NCBI GenBank assembly: GCA_944319945.1
Contig: CALUFN010000009.1
Location: 1 to 60,111 of the forward strand
Direction: 5' to 3'
From: an uncultured Prevotella sp.
GTDB taxonomy: Bacteria > Bacteroidota > Bacteroidia > Bacteroidales > Bacteroidaceae
Length of the DNA stretch: 60,111 nucleotides
Positions 7,353-16,311 of the stretch are shown piece after piece (position 1 is the stretch's first letter; every line of letters begins with the position of its first letter). The notes below the pieces were generated by a model that worked only from the letters and a program-made list of their open reading frames with translations, had not been told where the DNA came from and did no database searches. The translations under genes and the position numbers were made by a program.

Positions 7353-8312
7353 TCACCACTTCAGCTTGCCGTACTTGTCCTTACACCACAGCTGCCAGGA
7401 GTTGAGCGTGTTCTGCCACACCACGTAGGCGCAGGGAGCTATCGCGGCAACGGGGTTGAGGTAGGTCATGGTGAGCCAGATGCCCACGCCCGTGTTCTTT
7501 TGGCCGAGGGCCTGTCCGCCGGTCACGCTGTCGCCGTAGCGCCGGCCCACGGCCTTGCCTATGCCGAAGAGCAGCAGGGTGACGGCTATCGGCACGGCCA
7601 CGAGCCCGGCCATCACGGCGGCCGGCACTGAGGCGGTGAAGATGTTGTGCAGGGTGAGGCCCATCACTATCGAGAGGTTGACGGCCCAGAGGTAGAAGGC
7701 CAGGTTTTTCATCTCCTTTATCCTCTTGGCCGCGGCGGGCAGCCAGCGGCGCGTGGCCGCAGCGGCTATGAAGGGCAGCACGAGCAGCACCATAGTGCGC
7801 TGGAGTATGGCGCCGAACGACGCGGCGAAGTCGAAGCCGGCGTGGCGCTCGAGCATCGGGAAGAAGAGGGGCACGAGCAGGGCCGTCACGCCGTTGTCTA
7901 TCAGCGTGTAGACGGTCATCGAGGCCACGTCGCCGCCGAGCTTGTCGGTCACCACGGCGGCGGCCGACGCCGTGGGGCATATCACGCAGGCGAAGGCTCC
8001 CTCGATGACGAGGCTCGCGTCGTGGCCCGGGGTGCTCTTGGCGGCGAGCACCAGCAGGGCGGCCACGGCCACGCGCACCACCTGCAGCCACACGTGCCAC
8101 GTGTGCAGGCGCAGGTCGTGCAGGCGTATCTTGCAGAACGTGGCGTAGAGCGTAAGGAAGATGAGCGGCGGCAGGGTGTCGAGGGCGTAGGGGCCCAGCG
8201 TGCGGCCCACCGGCTCGAGCAGGGGCACCTCGGCGAACAACAGGTAGACGCATGCGCCGAAGACCATGGCGCAGGGCAGCGTCCATTGCTTTACGAATCT
8301 GATTATTCCCAT
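7353..8312 (-). CDS. Bile acid:sodium symporter-like (BASS superfamily) membrane transporter
   Basis: A 319-residue polytopic membrane protein with about nine to ten hydrophobic segments. Two blocks are typical of the BASS/arsenite-permease-like fold: ICPTASAAAVVTDKLGG in the middle and the C-terminal block GGQALGQKNTGVGIWLTMTYLNP, where the conserved Gly/Asn pattern lies in the discontinuous helix of the transport core. No signal peptide beyond the first membrane helix. The substrate is unknown: family members carry bile acids, pantothenate, pyruvate and other organic anions with Na+. It is a single-gene unit, divergent from the PCMD operon. Confidence 0.8.
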   Translation of the reverse strand: MGIIRFVKQWTLPCAMVFGACVYLLFAEVPLLEPVGRTLGPYALDTLPPLIFLTLYATFCKIRLHDLRLHTWHVWLQVVRVAVAALLVLAAKSTPGHDASLVIEGAFACVICPTASAAAVVTDKLGGDVASMTVYTLIDNGVTALLVPLFFPMLERHAGFDFAASFGAILQRTMVLLVLPFIAAAATRRWLPAAAKRIKEMKNLAFYLWAVNLSIVMGLTLHNIFTASVPAAVMAGLVAVPIAVTLLLFGIGKAVGRRYGDSVTGGQALGQKNTGVGIWLTMTYLNPVAAIAPCAYVVWQNTLNSWQLWCKDKYGKLKW

Positions 8313-8337
8313 ATACGTAATGACTTATTACGGAATG

Positions 8338-8345
8338 CAAAATTA
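8338..8345 (-). promoter_or_regulatory. -7 promoter element of the transporter gene
   Basis: On the minus strand the sequence reads TAATTTTG, matching the Bacteroidota -7 consensus TAnnTTTG, 26 bp upstream of the transporter ATG. No good -33 TTTG is seen at the expected distance. Confidence 0.5.
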
Positions 8346-8390
8346 GTAATAATGATTGAATAAGCGGAACGGACAAGGAAAATTTTTCCG

Positions 8391-8470
8391 GTTATGGGGT
8401 TTGACGGTCTTTCGGTTATGAGGCTTTTCGGTTATGAGGTTGCGTGGAACCGTAATGCCTCATAACCGAA
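8391..8470. repeat. GGTTATG-type word repeat, locus 1
   Basis: Degenerate copies of GGTTATGnGG (CGGTTATGGGG, CGGTTATGAGGCTTTTC, GGTTATGAGGTTGCG) are followed by a complementary copy CCTCATAACCGAAAAG. The same word family occurs at 16962-17050 and 45085-45390, always between genes. Confidence 0.7.
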
Positions 8471-8517
8471 AAGCAGCAACAGCCTTACAACCTACTGATA
8501 TTCAAGCACTTCGCAAC

Positions 8518-8615
8518 ATGCCACCTTTTACCTTGCAAAAGGCGGCTTATTGCGGCCCGAAAGGATAGCTTTTACGTTGCAAAAGGCTACCTTTCGCCCT
8601 GCGAAAGGTGGCCTA
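8518..8615. repeat. AAAGG-hairpin intergenic repeat, locus 1
   Basis: Contains the hairpin ACCTTTCGC-CCT-GCGAAAGGT (8589-8609), extended by near-complementary GGC/GCC flanks, and degenerate copies of GCAAAAGGCGGC and GAAAGGATAGC. It belongs to the same family as the hairpin pairs at 19049-19130, 34972-35051 and 57549-57637. Here it lies between divergent genes, so it cannot be only a terminator. Confidence 0.7.
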
Positions 8616-8717
8616 CGGCGACGCCCGCTGCCGAAGGCGCAGGGCCGGGCGGCGAAAGGGAGAAAAACTTTCAGGCAGTAAAAGTTTTGTAAAAAAAGTG
8701 CGGTTGTCTTAAAAAAA

Positions 8718-8749
8718 TTTGGAAGTGAGCGTTTTTTAAACTATTTTTG
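8718..8749 (+). promoter_or_regulatory. Consensus Bacteroidota promoter for the PCMD operon
   Basis: TTTG at 8718-8721 and TATTTTTG at 8742-8749 are separated by 20 bp, which fits the TTTG/TAnnTTTG consensus closely. It points toward the gene starting at 8781 and predicts a leader of about 25 bases. Confidence 0.8.
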
Positions 8750-8780
8750 CAGCCTATTTCATTACATAATATATATATAT

Positions 8781-9929
8781 ATGAAAGTACAGAACCTGCT
8801 GCTCGGCGCAATCATCTGCGGTTCGCTTACGTCATGTTTCAAGGACGAACCGCTCAACGCCGAATGCGACATCGAGCAGGCTTACGTCCATGCGGACGAC
8901 CCGACCGAAATATTCTTCGCGGCGAGCGACACTCTCGTCAACGTGCTCTCCGACGCCGACGACATCGTATTCGAGATAAAGGAAGGTGTGGACGTATCGG
9001 CCATGGCACCGGTATTCAACCTCACCGAGGGGGCCACCGTAGAGCCGGCGAGCGGCTCGGTGCACGACTTCAGCGGAGGCCGCGCCGTGGTCTACACCGT
9101 GACGTCGCAAGACGGACAATGGCAGCGCGCTTACAACGTGTCGTTCAAGGCCGTGTATCCGGTGAGCGAATACGACTTCGAGAACTACCGCCTGACCGAC
9201 AACGGCCGCCACTACGAGTGGAGCGACCTCTCAAGCACGGGCGAATGGATGGGCAACTGGGCCACGGGCAACCCCGGCTTCGCCATAAGCATGGGCAGCG
9301 CCAAGCCCGACGAGTTCCCCTCTACGCCGGTGGCCGACGGACATAGCGGCTCGGCCGTGAAGCTCGAGACCAAGAGCACGGGCATGTTCGGCAAGCTGCT
9401 CCACATGGGCCTCGCCGCCGGCAACCTGTTCATAGGCTCGTTCGACGTTACCCCGGCCATCTCCGGAGGAGTGGAGGGCGCGATGAGGGCCACGCTGTTC
9501 GGCCGCCCGTTCGACCGCGAGCCGCTGCTCTTCACGGGCTGGTACAAGTATAAGTCGGCCGGCACCTGCGTTGACGGCGACGTAAACGAGATCCCCGGCA
9601 GCCACGACCGCGGCGACATTTACGCCGTGCTCTACCGCAACCACGACGACAGGGGCGACGCCTTCGTGCTGCACGGCGACGACGTGCTGACAAGTCCCCA
9701 AATAGTGGCGCTGGCCCGAGTGCCCGAAGTGGCCGACACCGAAGGGTGGACGGAGTTCAGCATCAGCTTCGACTACCGCGAGCCCATAGACCCCGAGCTG
9801 CTGGCCGAGCGCGGCTATAACCTGGCCGTAGTGTTCACCTCGAGCATCGAGGGAGCCTCGTTCAAGGGAGCCATAGGCAGCACGCTCTACATTGACGAGG
9901 TAAAAGTGATATGCGCCGAAACAAACTGA
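8781..9929 (+). CDS. PCMD-domain surface lipoprotein
   Basis: The 382-residue product starts with a lipoprotein signal peptide and lipobox (LTSC, Cys at about residue 19) followed by Phe-Lys-Asp-Glu. Residues about 25-130 look like an Ig-like DUF5018-type domain (ending VYTVTSQDGQWQRAYNVSF). From about 135 to the end is a PCMD ('putative carbohydrate metabolism') beta-sandwich with the typical NWATGNPGF start, GHSGSAVKLET, LFTGWYKYK and final STLYIDEVKV motifs. PCMD proteins are surface lipoproteins of Bacteroidota thought to bind glycans or proteins. It is the first gene of an operon; the next gene starts 5 bp after its stop. Confidence 0.85.
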   Translation: MKVQNLLLGAIICGSLTSCFKDEPLNAECDIEQAYVHADDPTEIFFAASDTLVNVLSDADDIVFEIKEGVDVSAMAPVFNLTEGATVEPASGSVHDFSGGRAVVYTVTSQDGQWQRAYNVSFKAVYPVSEYDFENYRLTDNGRHYEWSDLSSTGEWMGNWATGNPGFAISMGSAKPDEFPSTPVADGHSGSAVKLETKSTGMFGKLLHMGLAAGNLFIGSFDVTPAISGGVEGAMRATLFGRPFDREPLLFTGWYKYKSAGTCVDGDVNEIPGSHDRGDIYAVLYRNHDDRGDAFVLHGDDVLTSPQIVALARVPEVADTEGWTEFSISFDYREPIDPELLAERGYNLAVVFTSSIEGASFKGAIGSTLYIDEVKVICAETN

Positions 9930-9934
9930 CAACC

Positions 9935-10690
9935 ATGAGGAAAACGATACTTACACTGATCATAGCGGCCGTAACGGCCGTGCAGGCGGGAGCGTTCACG
10001 TTCCATCTGTTCGACAACATGACCTACTACCTGCGCTTCGGCTACGGCATAGGCGGCACGGCCCCCATGGGCATGCCCGCCACCATAAGGAGCATGGAGA
10101 GCTACAAGCCTACGGCCAACTTCACGCTCGGCCTCGGCCTGCATCGCGCCATCACCGACCACTGGGGCCTCTCCTCCGGCCTCTACCTTGAGAACAAGGG
10201 CATGGACGTAGACGCCCGAGTGAAGAACTACCACATGGCCATGATACAGGGCGGACAGCGACTGGAGGGCAACTTCACGGGCGGCGTGGCCATCGACGTG
10301 GAGCAGTGGATGCTCACGCTGCCCCTGCTGGCCACCTACTCGATAGACGACAAGTGGAGCGTGCACGCAGGCCCGTACTTCTCATACATAAAGTCGCCCA
10401 AGTTCACGGGCTATGCCTACGACGGCTACATACGCGTGGGCGACCCCACGGGACCGAAAGTCGAGGTAGGCTCCGACGAGGGCAGCCGCGGCTCTTACGA
10501 CTTCTCAGACGACATGCGCTCGTGGCAGTTCGGCATGATGGTGGGTGCCGACTGGCGCTTCTACAAGCAGTGGGGAGCCTTCGTCGACGTGACGTGGGGC
10601 TTCACCGAGATATTCCACAGCGGCTTCGACGTCTTAGAGCAAGACCTCTACCCGGTTTACGGAACAATAGGTATTTCCTACAAATTATAA
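9935..10690 (+). CDS. Outer-membrane beta-barrel (porin-like) protein
   Basis: The start at 9935 (MRKTILTLII) gives 251 residues with a clean Sec signal peptide; an ATG at 9911 would overlap the upstream gene and weaken the signal. The mature protein shows alternating amphipathic strands (YYLRFGYGIGG, FTLGLGLHRAI, WGLSSGLYLEN, WQFGMMVGADWRF) and ends in an aromatic/hydrophobic terminal strand (GTIGISYKL), as in outer-membrane barrels of the PorT/OmpW-like size class. The function is unknown. It sits between two PCMD-type surface proteins and probably forms a complex or an export or attachment platform with them (inference). Confidence 0.8.
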   Translation: MRKTILTLIIAAVTAVQAGAFTFHLFDNMTYYLRFGYGIGGTAPMGMPATIRSMESYKPTANFTLGLGLHRAITDHWGLSSGLYLENKGMDVDARVKNYHMAMIQGGQRLEGNFTGGVAIDVEQWMLTLPLLATYSIDDKWSVHAGPYFSYIKSPKFTGYAYDGYIRVGDPTGPKVEVGSDEGSRGSYDFSDDMRSWQFGMMVGADWRFYKQWGAFVDVTWGFTEIFHSGFDVLEQDLYPVYGTIGISYKL

Positions 10691-10726
10691 ACAGAGAAAC
10701 TTAAGTAAAACAAAAACAGTAAAAAG

Positions 10727-12304
10727 ATGAAGAAAATCATTACCCTTTCAGCATTGGCCCTCATGGCATTGACGGCCGGCGCCACCGACTACACCGACCG
10801 TCTGTCGGTATCTCTCGGAGGTATGCCCATCGGCAACCAAGAGACGACGATCAGCGTAGACGCACAAGACAACGGCAAATACACCCTGAGCCTCAACAAC
10901 TTCCAGTTGGCCGGGCTGGGCGGCATAGGCAACATCGTGCTTGCCGACGTTGACGCTACCGAAAAGAGCGGTATGACGACGCTCGCAGCCGACCAGGTGA
11001 TCAAGATAACCGAAGGCGACGACCCCGACGTGCAGATGTGGATGGGCCCGATGCTCGGCGACGTGCCCGTATCGCTCCGCGCCGACATCAGCGGCGACAA
11101 GCTCTACGCCGTGATAACCATCGACGGCTTCGGCGGCGTTGACGTAGTGTTCGGCGAAGGCACATACCAGATAAAGAACTCAGGCTTCGAGAATTTCCAC
11201 ACGGCTACCTACGTAGACGGTGAAACATCATATTCGAGCGACGAGCCCAACGCATGGCACTCGTTCAACAGCGGCGTAGCCGCAGGCTCTATGGCCATGC
11301 TCACCAAGCTCGCCCTGTATAACGGCAGCACCTCCATCTCTGAAGACGTGCGCCCCGGCTCTACCGGCACTAAGAGCGTGTTGCTCAAGTCGGCCATGGT
11401 TTTGGGCTTCCAGCCGGCCAACGGCACTATGACCACCGGCCGCATGCAGGCAGGCTCGCTTACGGCCACCGACCCGGCCAACTGCGCCTTCATCAACATG
11501 GAGAGCGAAGACGTTGACGGCAACGGCGACCCGTTCTACACCGTAATCAACGGCCGCCCCGACTCGCTGGCCGTATGGGTGAAATACCAGCAGGGACAGG
11601 AACAGGAGGAATACAAGTACGCTACGATCAGCGCGATACTCACCAACGGCGGATACTATCAGGACCCGGGCGACTCTATCGCAGCAAACGTAGTGGCTAA
11701 GGCAGGCAACAACGCCATAGAGAGCAACGGCGCGGCATGGCAGCGCGTGGTGATACCGTTCAACTACGCTGACTTCTCGGCCAACAACGCCGAGCCGCAG
11801 GCACTGCTCGTGACAATATCTACCAACGCGCAGCCGGGCGTAGGCAGCTCTGATGCCGCCAATCCCGACCAGCTCAACGTAGACGACATCGAGCTGATAT
11901 ACAACAACAACCTGACCGCACTCAACATCAAGGGCACCGACATAGCCCTCGAGGCAGGCAAGACTGCCTACGAGCTTGACGGCGTAAGCGGCGAAATCTC
12001 TCTTGACGACATCACGGCCGAGGCCGACGGAGAGGGCGCGCTCATCAACACTACGATAGAGAGCGTTGAAGGCGGCGCGCAGGTTACGGTTAAGGTAACC
12101 TCTAACGACTACCTGAAGACCAACACCTACACAGTGCTCGTGAAAGGTGTGACCACCGGCATCGACAAGGCCGAGGCTACCACCGTGAACGGCGTGAAGG
12201 CCATCTACACCATCGACGGCCGCCGCGTAAGCTCAATGGACGCTAAGGGCATCTACGTAGTACGCAAGACCGACGGAACGACGGTTAAGGTTATGAACAA
12301 GTAA
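10727..12304 (+). CDS. Secreted calycin-like/PCMD protein with C-terminal sorting-like domain
   Basis: A 525-residue protein with a Sec signal peptide (LMALTAGATD) and no lipobox. Residues about 22-150 form a calycin-like domain (YTDRLSVSLGG to GTYQIKNSG). Residues about 155-395 form a PCMD beta-sandwich (FENFHTATYVDG, AWHSFNSG, KSVLLKSA, LNVDDIELIYN). After an Ig-like linker the last about 50 residues (AIYTIDGRRVSSMDAKGIYVVRK) resemble the C-terminal domains seen on many secreted Bacteroidota proteins, including type IX secretion substrates. The Pro/Gly-poor, Thr/Ser-rich composition suggests a surface-exposed protein. It lies 36 bp after the barrel gene, in the same operon, and a strong terminator follows. 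Confidence 0.8.
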   Translation: MKKIITLSALALMALTAGATDYTDRLSVSLGGMPIGNQETTISVDAQDNGKYTLSLNNFQLAGLGGIGNIVLADVDATEKSGMTTLAADQVIKITEGDDPDVQMWMGPMLGDVPVSLRADISGDKLYAVITIDGFGGVDVVFGEGTYQIKNSGFENFHTATYVDGETSYSSDEPNAWHSFNSGVAAGSMAMLTKLALYNGSTSISEDVRPGSTGTKSVLLKSAMVLGFQPANGTMTTGRMQAGSLTATDPANCAFINMESEDVDGNGDPFYTVINGRPDSLAVWVKYQQGQEQEEYKYATISAILTNGGYYQDPGDSIAANVVAKAGNNAIESNGAAWQRVVIPFNYADFSANNAEPQALLVTISTNAQPGVGSSDAANPDQLNVDDIELIYNNNLTALNIKGTDIALEAGKTAYELDGVSGEISLDDITAEADGEGALINTTIESVEGGAQVTVKVTSNDYLKTNTYTVLVKGVTTGIDKAEATTVNGVKAIYTIDGRRVSSMDAKGIYVVRKTDGTTVKVMNK

Positions 12305-12334
12305 GTAATAAAGACACTTGTCAGTTACTAAGAA

Positions 12335-12370
12335 ATCCCGGACGCACTACTCGGCGTCCGGGATTTTTTT
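12335..12370 (+). terminator. Rho-independent terminator of the PCMD operon
   Basis: An 11-bp perfect stem ATCCCGGACGC/GCGTCCGGGAT (12335-12345 with 12354-12364) is followed by TTTTTTT, 30 bp after the stop codon. Confidence 0.95.
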
Positions 12371-12371
12371 G

Positions 12372-12379
12372 TAGCTTTG
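12372..12379 (+). promoter_or_regulatory. -7 promoter element upstream of the DUF2851 gene
   Basis: TAGCTTTG matches TAnnTTTG immediately after the terminator. The -33 region falls in the T-tract. It predicts a leader of about 110 bases made of word-like repeats (GACGAGTTGACGAGCAAACGAG and AACTTCT copies). Confidence 0.5.
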
Positions 12380-12497
12380 CAAACTAATAGCAGACAAGTG
12401 ACGAGTTGACGAGCAAACGAGTTGATAACGACAAGGCACGCGGCTTTAACTTCTTGAGCCGAGCGCAGCGAGCGATAACTTCTCTAACTTCTAAAAA

Positions 12498-13793
12498 ATG
12501 GAATCCCTATTACAATACGTCTGGAAGCATAAGCTGTTTCCCCTTAGCGGGCTTAAGACCGAAGACGGGGCGGAAGTCGAGGTGATAGACACGGGCCTGC
12601 AAAACGCCGACGCGGGTCCCGACTTCTTCAACGCGAAGGTGAAAATCGGCGGCACGGTGTGGATAGGCAACGTGGAGATACACGAACGCTCGTCGGCATG
12701 GCACACCCACGGACACGACCGCGACAAGGCCTACGACAACGTGGTGCTCCACGTGGCCGGAGACGTAGACGCCGAAGTAACCACGGCCGACGGCCGACGA
12801 GTGCCCCAAGTGAGGATGGCCGTGCCGCCAAGCGTGGCCGACAACTACGAGGCCCTGCTCACGGCCGACAGGTATCCGCCGTGCTACGCCGTGATACCGG
12901 GGCTTGCGAGGCTGACCGTGCACGGCTGGATGAGCCGCCTGCTCACCGAGCGGCTCGAGCGTAAGACCGAAGCCATCATGCGCCGCGTGGAGCTTTGCGG
13001 CGGCTCGTGGGAGTCGGCGCTGTTCGTCACTATGGCCCGCAACTACGGTTTCGGAGTCAACGGCGACGCCTTCGAGCGTTGGGCCATGAGCATACCGCTA
13101 CAAGGCTTGGCCCGCCACCGCGACGACCTCTTCCAGATAGAGGCCGTGTTCATGGGCCAGGCCGGGCTGCTCGATCCTGCGGCCATACCCGAGCGGCGGC
13201 GCGCCGAGGCCGAGAGCGATGCCTACTTCGACCGCCTGCGGCACGAGTACCTCTACCTCGCCCACAAGTTCGGGCTCAAGCCGATAGACGCCGGGGCGTG
13301 GAAATTCATGCGCATGCGCCCTCAAAACTTCCCCTACGTGAGGCTCTCGCAGCTCGCCGCGCTCTACCACTCGTGCCGGGCAGACCTGAGCCGGCTGGCC
13401 GAGTGCGACACGGCCGAGCGCATGAGACAGCTGCTCGGAACGTCGGCCACGGAGTATTGGCAGACCCACTACACCTTCGGCCGCGCAAGCTCCAGGTCGG
13501 CCAAAAGCCTCTCGGCAGCCTCGCTCGACCTTATTATAATTAATACGGCCGCTCCCGTGCTCTTCGCCTACGGCCGCCACCGCCGCGACGACGCCATGTG
13601 CGACCGCGCCTTCGACATCCTCGCCCAGCTCAAGGCCGAAGACAACCACATCGTGCGCCTGTGGCGCGAGTGCGGCCTTAAGGCCGACAACGCCGGCGAC
13701 AGCCAGGCCCTGATACAGCTCAAGACGGCCTACTGCGACAGGAAAGACTGCCTGAGATGCCGCATAGGCTACGAATACCTCAGGCGCAAGTAA
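12498..13793 (+). CDS. DUF2851 family protein
   Basis: A 431-residue soluble protein matching the DUF2851 family, widely conserved in Bacteroidota and of unknown function. Recognisable blocks are the N-terminal WKHKLFP, DTGLQNADAGPDFFNAKVKI, WIGNVEIHERSSAWHTHGHDRDKAYDNVVLHV and a C-terminal cysteine cluster (YCDRKDCLRCRIGYEYLRR). The conserved Asp/Glu-His pattern suggests a metal-dependent active site, perhaps a nuclease-like fold, but that is inference. It precedes dapB, which has its own -7 motif about 80 bp downstream of this stop. Confidence 0.85.
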   Translation: MESLLQYVWKHKLFPLSGLKTEDGAEVEVIDTGLQNADAGPDFFNAKVKIGGTVWIGNVEIHERSSAWHTHGHDRDKAYDNVVLHVAGDVDAEVTTADGRRVPQVRMAVPPSVADNYEALLTADRYPPCYAVIPGLARLTVHGWMSRLLTERLERKTEAIMRRVELCGGSWESALFVTMARNYGFGVNGDAFERWAMSIPLQGLARHRDDLFQIEAVFMGQAGLLDPAAIPERRRAEAESDAYFDRLRHEYLYLAHKFGLKPIDAGAWKFMRMRPQNFPYVRLSQLAALYHSCRADLSRLAECDTAERMRQLLGTSATEYWQTHYTFGRASSRSAKSLSAASLDLIIINTAAPVLFAYGRHRRDDAMCDRAFDILAQLKAEDNHIVRLWRECGLKADNAGDSQALIQLKTAYCDRKDCLRCRIGYEYLRRK

Positions 13794-13874
13794 CGGCAAG
13801 GCCCGTCGGGGCGCAGGACGAGGGGCGTTAATTACTTTTAAATCTTTTCGTTCCCGTTACTCAAATATTTACAT

Positions 13875-13882
13875 TATCTTTG
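13875..13882 (+). promoter_or_regulatory. -7 promoter element of dapB
   Basis: TATCTTTG fits TAnnTTTG and lies 26 bp before the dapB ATG. No clear -33 TTTG at the ideal distance. Confidence 0.6.
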
Positions 13883-13908
13883 TACCCTGATTCAAAATAC
13901 ACCGACAA

Positions 13909-14664
13909 ATGAAAATAGCTATCATCGGCTACGGCAAGATGGGCAAGATGATTGAGCAGATAGCCCGCGCCCGCGGCCACGAAATCGTAAGCATAATCGA
14001 CAAGGACAACCAGCAGGAGTTCGACTCGGAAGCGTTCGCCTCGGCCGACGTGGCGATAGAGTTCACCAGTCCGACGGCGGCTTACGGCAACTACCTCAAA
14101 GCCTTCGCCAAAGGAGTCAAGGTGGTGTCAGGCTCCACGGGATGGATGAAAGACCACGGCGACGACGTGCGCCGCCTATGCTCCGAGGGCGGCCACACGC
14201 TCTTCTGGGCCTCTAACTTCAGCGTGGGCGTAGCCATATTCTCGGCCGTCAACCGCTATTTGGCCAAGATAATGAACGGCTTCCCGCAGTATTCGGTCTC
14301 AATGGAAGAGACCCACCACGTGCACAAGCTCGACGCCCCGAGCGGCACGGCCATAACACTGGCCGAAGACATCATAGACAACCTCGACCGCAAGGACAAG
14401 TGGGTAAAGGGCACGCTGCTCTCGCCCGACGGCTCGCTTACGGGCAGCAGCAAATGCGCCGACGACGAGATAGCCATCAACAGCATACGCCGCGACGAAG
14501 TGCCGGGCATACACACCGTGACATACGACTCTGAGGCCGACCGCATCACAATAACCCACGACGCACACTCGCGCAAGGGTTTCGCCCTCGGAGCAGTGCT
14601 CGCGGCAGAGTTCACGGCCACGCACGACGGCCTGCTCACGATAAGCGACATGTTCAAGTTCTGA
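13909..14664 (+). CDS. dapB: 4-hydroxy-tetrahydrodipicolinate reductase
   Basis: A 251-residue enzyme of the lysine/diaminopimelate pathway, reducing 4-hydroxy-tetrahydrodipicolinate with NAD(P)H in the cytoplasm. The Rossmann nucleotide-binding loop is IGYGKMGKM (about 6-14). The substrate-binding catalytic motif HHVHKLDAPSGTA is present with His136/His137 and Lys140. Length is normal for the family. It heads a run with lepB, the lepB paralogue and wbqC on the same strand. Confidence 0.97.
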   Translation: MKIAIIGYGKMGKMIEQIARARGHEIVSIIDKDNQQEFDSEAFASADVAIEFTSPTAAYGNYLKAFAKGVKVVSGSTGWMKDHGDDVRRLCSEGGHTLFWASNFSVGVAIFSAVNRYLAKIMNGFPQYSVSMEETHHVHKLDAPSGTAITLAEDIIDNLDRKDKWVKGTLLSPDGSLTGSSKCADDEIAINSIRRDEVPGIHTVTYDSEADRITITHDAHSRKGFALGAVLAAEFTATHDGLLTISDMFKF

Positions 14665-14728
14665 AAGCAAGCGCCGCAGCCGGCCCACGCTAAGGAGCCG
14701 CCTGAGCGCACATCCATACACACCGACA

Positions 14729-16165
14729 ATGGAACAAAAGCAAAGGAAAAACCTCAACATGAAGAAGCAATGGGCCAAATGCATCACGGTCATTGTCTTA
14801 TACCTCGCCTTCCTGCTCTGGGTGAAGAGCTGGTGGGGACTACTGGTGGTGCCGTTCATATTCGACGTCTACATAACTAAGAAGATACGCTGGCAGTGGT
14901 GGAAAGACTCCGAGCAGCCCGTGCGCTTCGTCATGTCGTGGGTTGACGCCATAGTGTTCGCCCTCGTGGCCGTTTATTTCATCAACCTGTTCTTCTTCCA
15001 AAACTACGTCATTCCCTCGTCGTCGCTCGAAAAGTCGCTGCTCACGGGCGACTACCTCTTCGTAAGCAAGGTGAGCTACGGTCCACGCATACCCGAGACA
15101 CCGCTTACCATGCCACTCACGCAGCACACGCTGCCCGTGATAGGCTGCAAGTCGTACTTGGAATGGCCGCAGTGGGACTACCGTAGGGTGAAAGGCCTGG
15201 GGCAAGTGAAAGTCAACGACATCGTAGTATTCAACTATCCGGCCGGTGACACCCTCGTAAGCAACGAGCAATACCAAGCCGCCGACTATTACCAGATGTG
15301 CTACTCCTTCGGCAGCCAGCTGGTAAACGGCCGCCCCGACATGTCGAAGATGACGCCGCAGGAGCAGCGCGACTGGTATGAGATGATTTACGACGTAGGC
15401 CGGCAGTACATCTTAGAGAACCCGCAGACCTACGGACACATAATGACGAGACCCGTGGACAGGCGCGAGAACTACGTGAAACGCTGCGTAGGCCTGCCCG
15501 GACAAACTCTCCAAATAAAAGACCGCATAATCTATCTTGACGGCAAACCCAACAAGGAGCCTGACAACGTGCAGTACACTTACCGCGTGGAACTCGTGCA
15601 GCCGATACCCGACGACATGATGAAAGACCTAGGCATAAGCATGGAAGACCTTACCAGCCTCAACCAAAGCGGATACATGCCGCTCACCAAGCGCGCCGTC
15701 GACGCGCTGAAGGCGCGCAAGGACATAGTGAAAAGCATAACGCTGAACACCGACTCTATGACCGGAGACATCTATCCGCTGAACGCCAACACGGGCTGGA
15801 CGCGCGACAACTACGGCCCCGTATGGATACCCAAGAAGGGCGCCACGGTGAAGCTCACGATGGACAACATCGCCGTCTACGAGCGTCCGATACGCGTCTA
15901 CGAGGAGAACGACCTCCAGGTGCGCGACGGCAAGATATACATCAACGGCAAGCAGACCGACCGGTACACGTTCAAGATGGACTACTACTGGATGATGGGC
16001 GACAACCGCCACAACTCGGCCGACAGCCGCTACTGGGGCTTCGTGCCCGAAGACCACATCGTAGGCAAGCCCATATTCATCTGGTGGAGCAGCGACCCTG
16101 ACCGCCGCGGCCTTTCGGGCATACGCTGGAGCAGGCTGTTTAAGATGGTTGACAACATAAAATAA
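14729..16165 (+). CDS. lepB: Signal peptidase I (catalytically intact)
   Basis: A 478-residue leader peptidase, membrane-bound, removing Sec signal peptides on the outer side of the cytoplasmic membrane. Two to three hydrophobic segments occupy about 17-50 and 70-92. The catalytic serine is Ser99 in PSSSLEKSLL, the general-base lysine is Lys251 in YVKRCVGLPG, and the box GDNRHNSADSRYWGFVP is intact near the end. The long insertion between the two catalytic boxes is typical of Bacteroidota LepB. It lies 64 bp after dapB; the inactive-looking paralogue follows. Confidence 0.95.
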   Translation: MEQKQRKNLNMKKQWAKCITVIVLYLAFLLWVKSWWGLLVVPFIFDVYITKKIRWQWWKDSEQPVRFVMSWVDAIVFALVAVYFINLFFFQNYVIPSSSLEKSLLTGDYLFVSKVSYGPRIPETPLTMPLTQHTLPVIGCKSYLEWPQWDYRRVKGLGQVKVNDIVVFNYPAGDTLVSNEQYQAADYYQMCYSFGSQLVNGRPDMSKMTPQEQRDWYEMIYDVGRQYILENPQTYGHIMTRPVDRRENYVKRCVGLPGQTLQIKDRIIYLDGKPNKEPDNVQYTYRVELVQPIPDDMMKDLGISMEDLTSLNQSGYMPLTKRAVDALKARKDIVKSITLNTDSMTGDIYPLNANTGWTRDNYGPVWIPKKGATVKLTMDNIAVYERPIRVYEENDLQVRDGKIYINGKQTDRYTFKMDYYWMMGDNRHNSADSRYWGFVPEDHIVGKPIFIWWSSDPDRRGLSGIRWSRLFKMVDNIK

Positions 16166-16166
16166 T

Positions 16167-16305
16167 AAGTTAAGAATTAAGAGCTAAGGATTAAGAAAAA
16201 TTGCGTAGACGGTCAGTATTAAGATTACAACCGTCTGATCTAAGGCAAACATTCACGGCGATAAGGCTGATTTTCTTAATTCTTAACTCTTAATTCTTAA
16301 TTAGA
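16167..16305. repeat. Imperfect inverted repeat made of TTAAGAATTAAG words between the two lepB genes
   Basis: The left arm (about 16167-16200) carries AAGAATTAAGAGCTAAGGATTAAGA-type copies and the right arm (about 16272-16303) carries the complementary TCTTAATTCTTAACTCTTAATTC words. The centre contains a hairpin AGACGGT/ACCGTCT. The arms belong to the same word family as the perfect repeat at 56110-56218. Confidence 0.7.
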
Positions 16306-16311
16306 AGAAAT

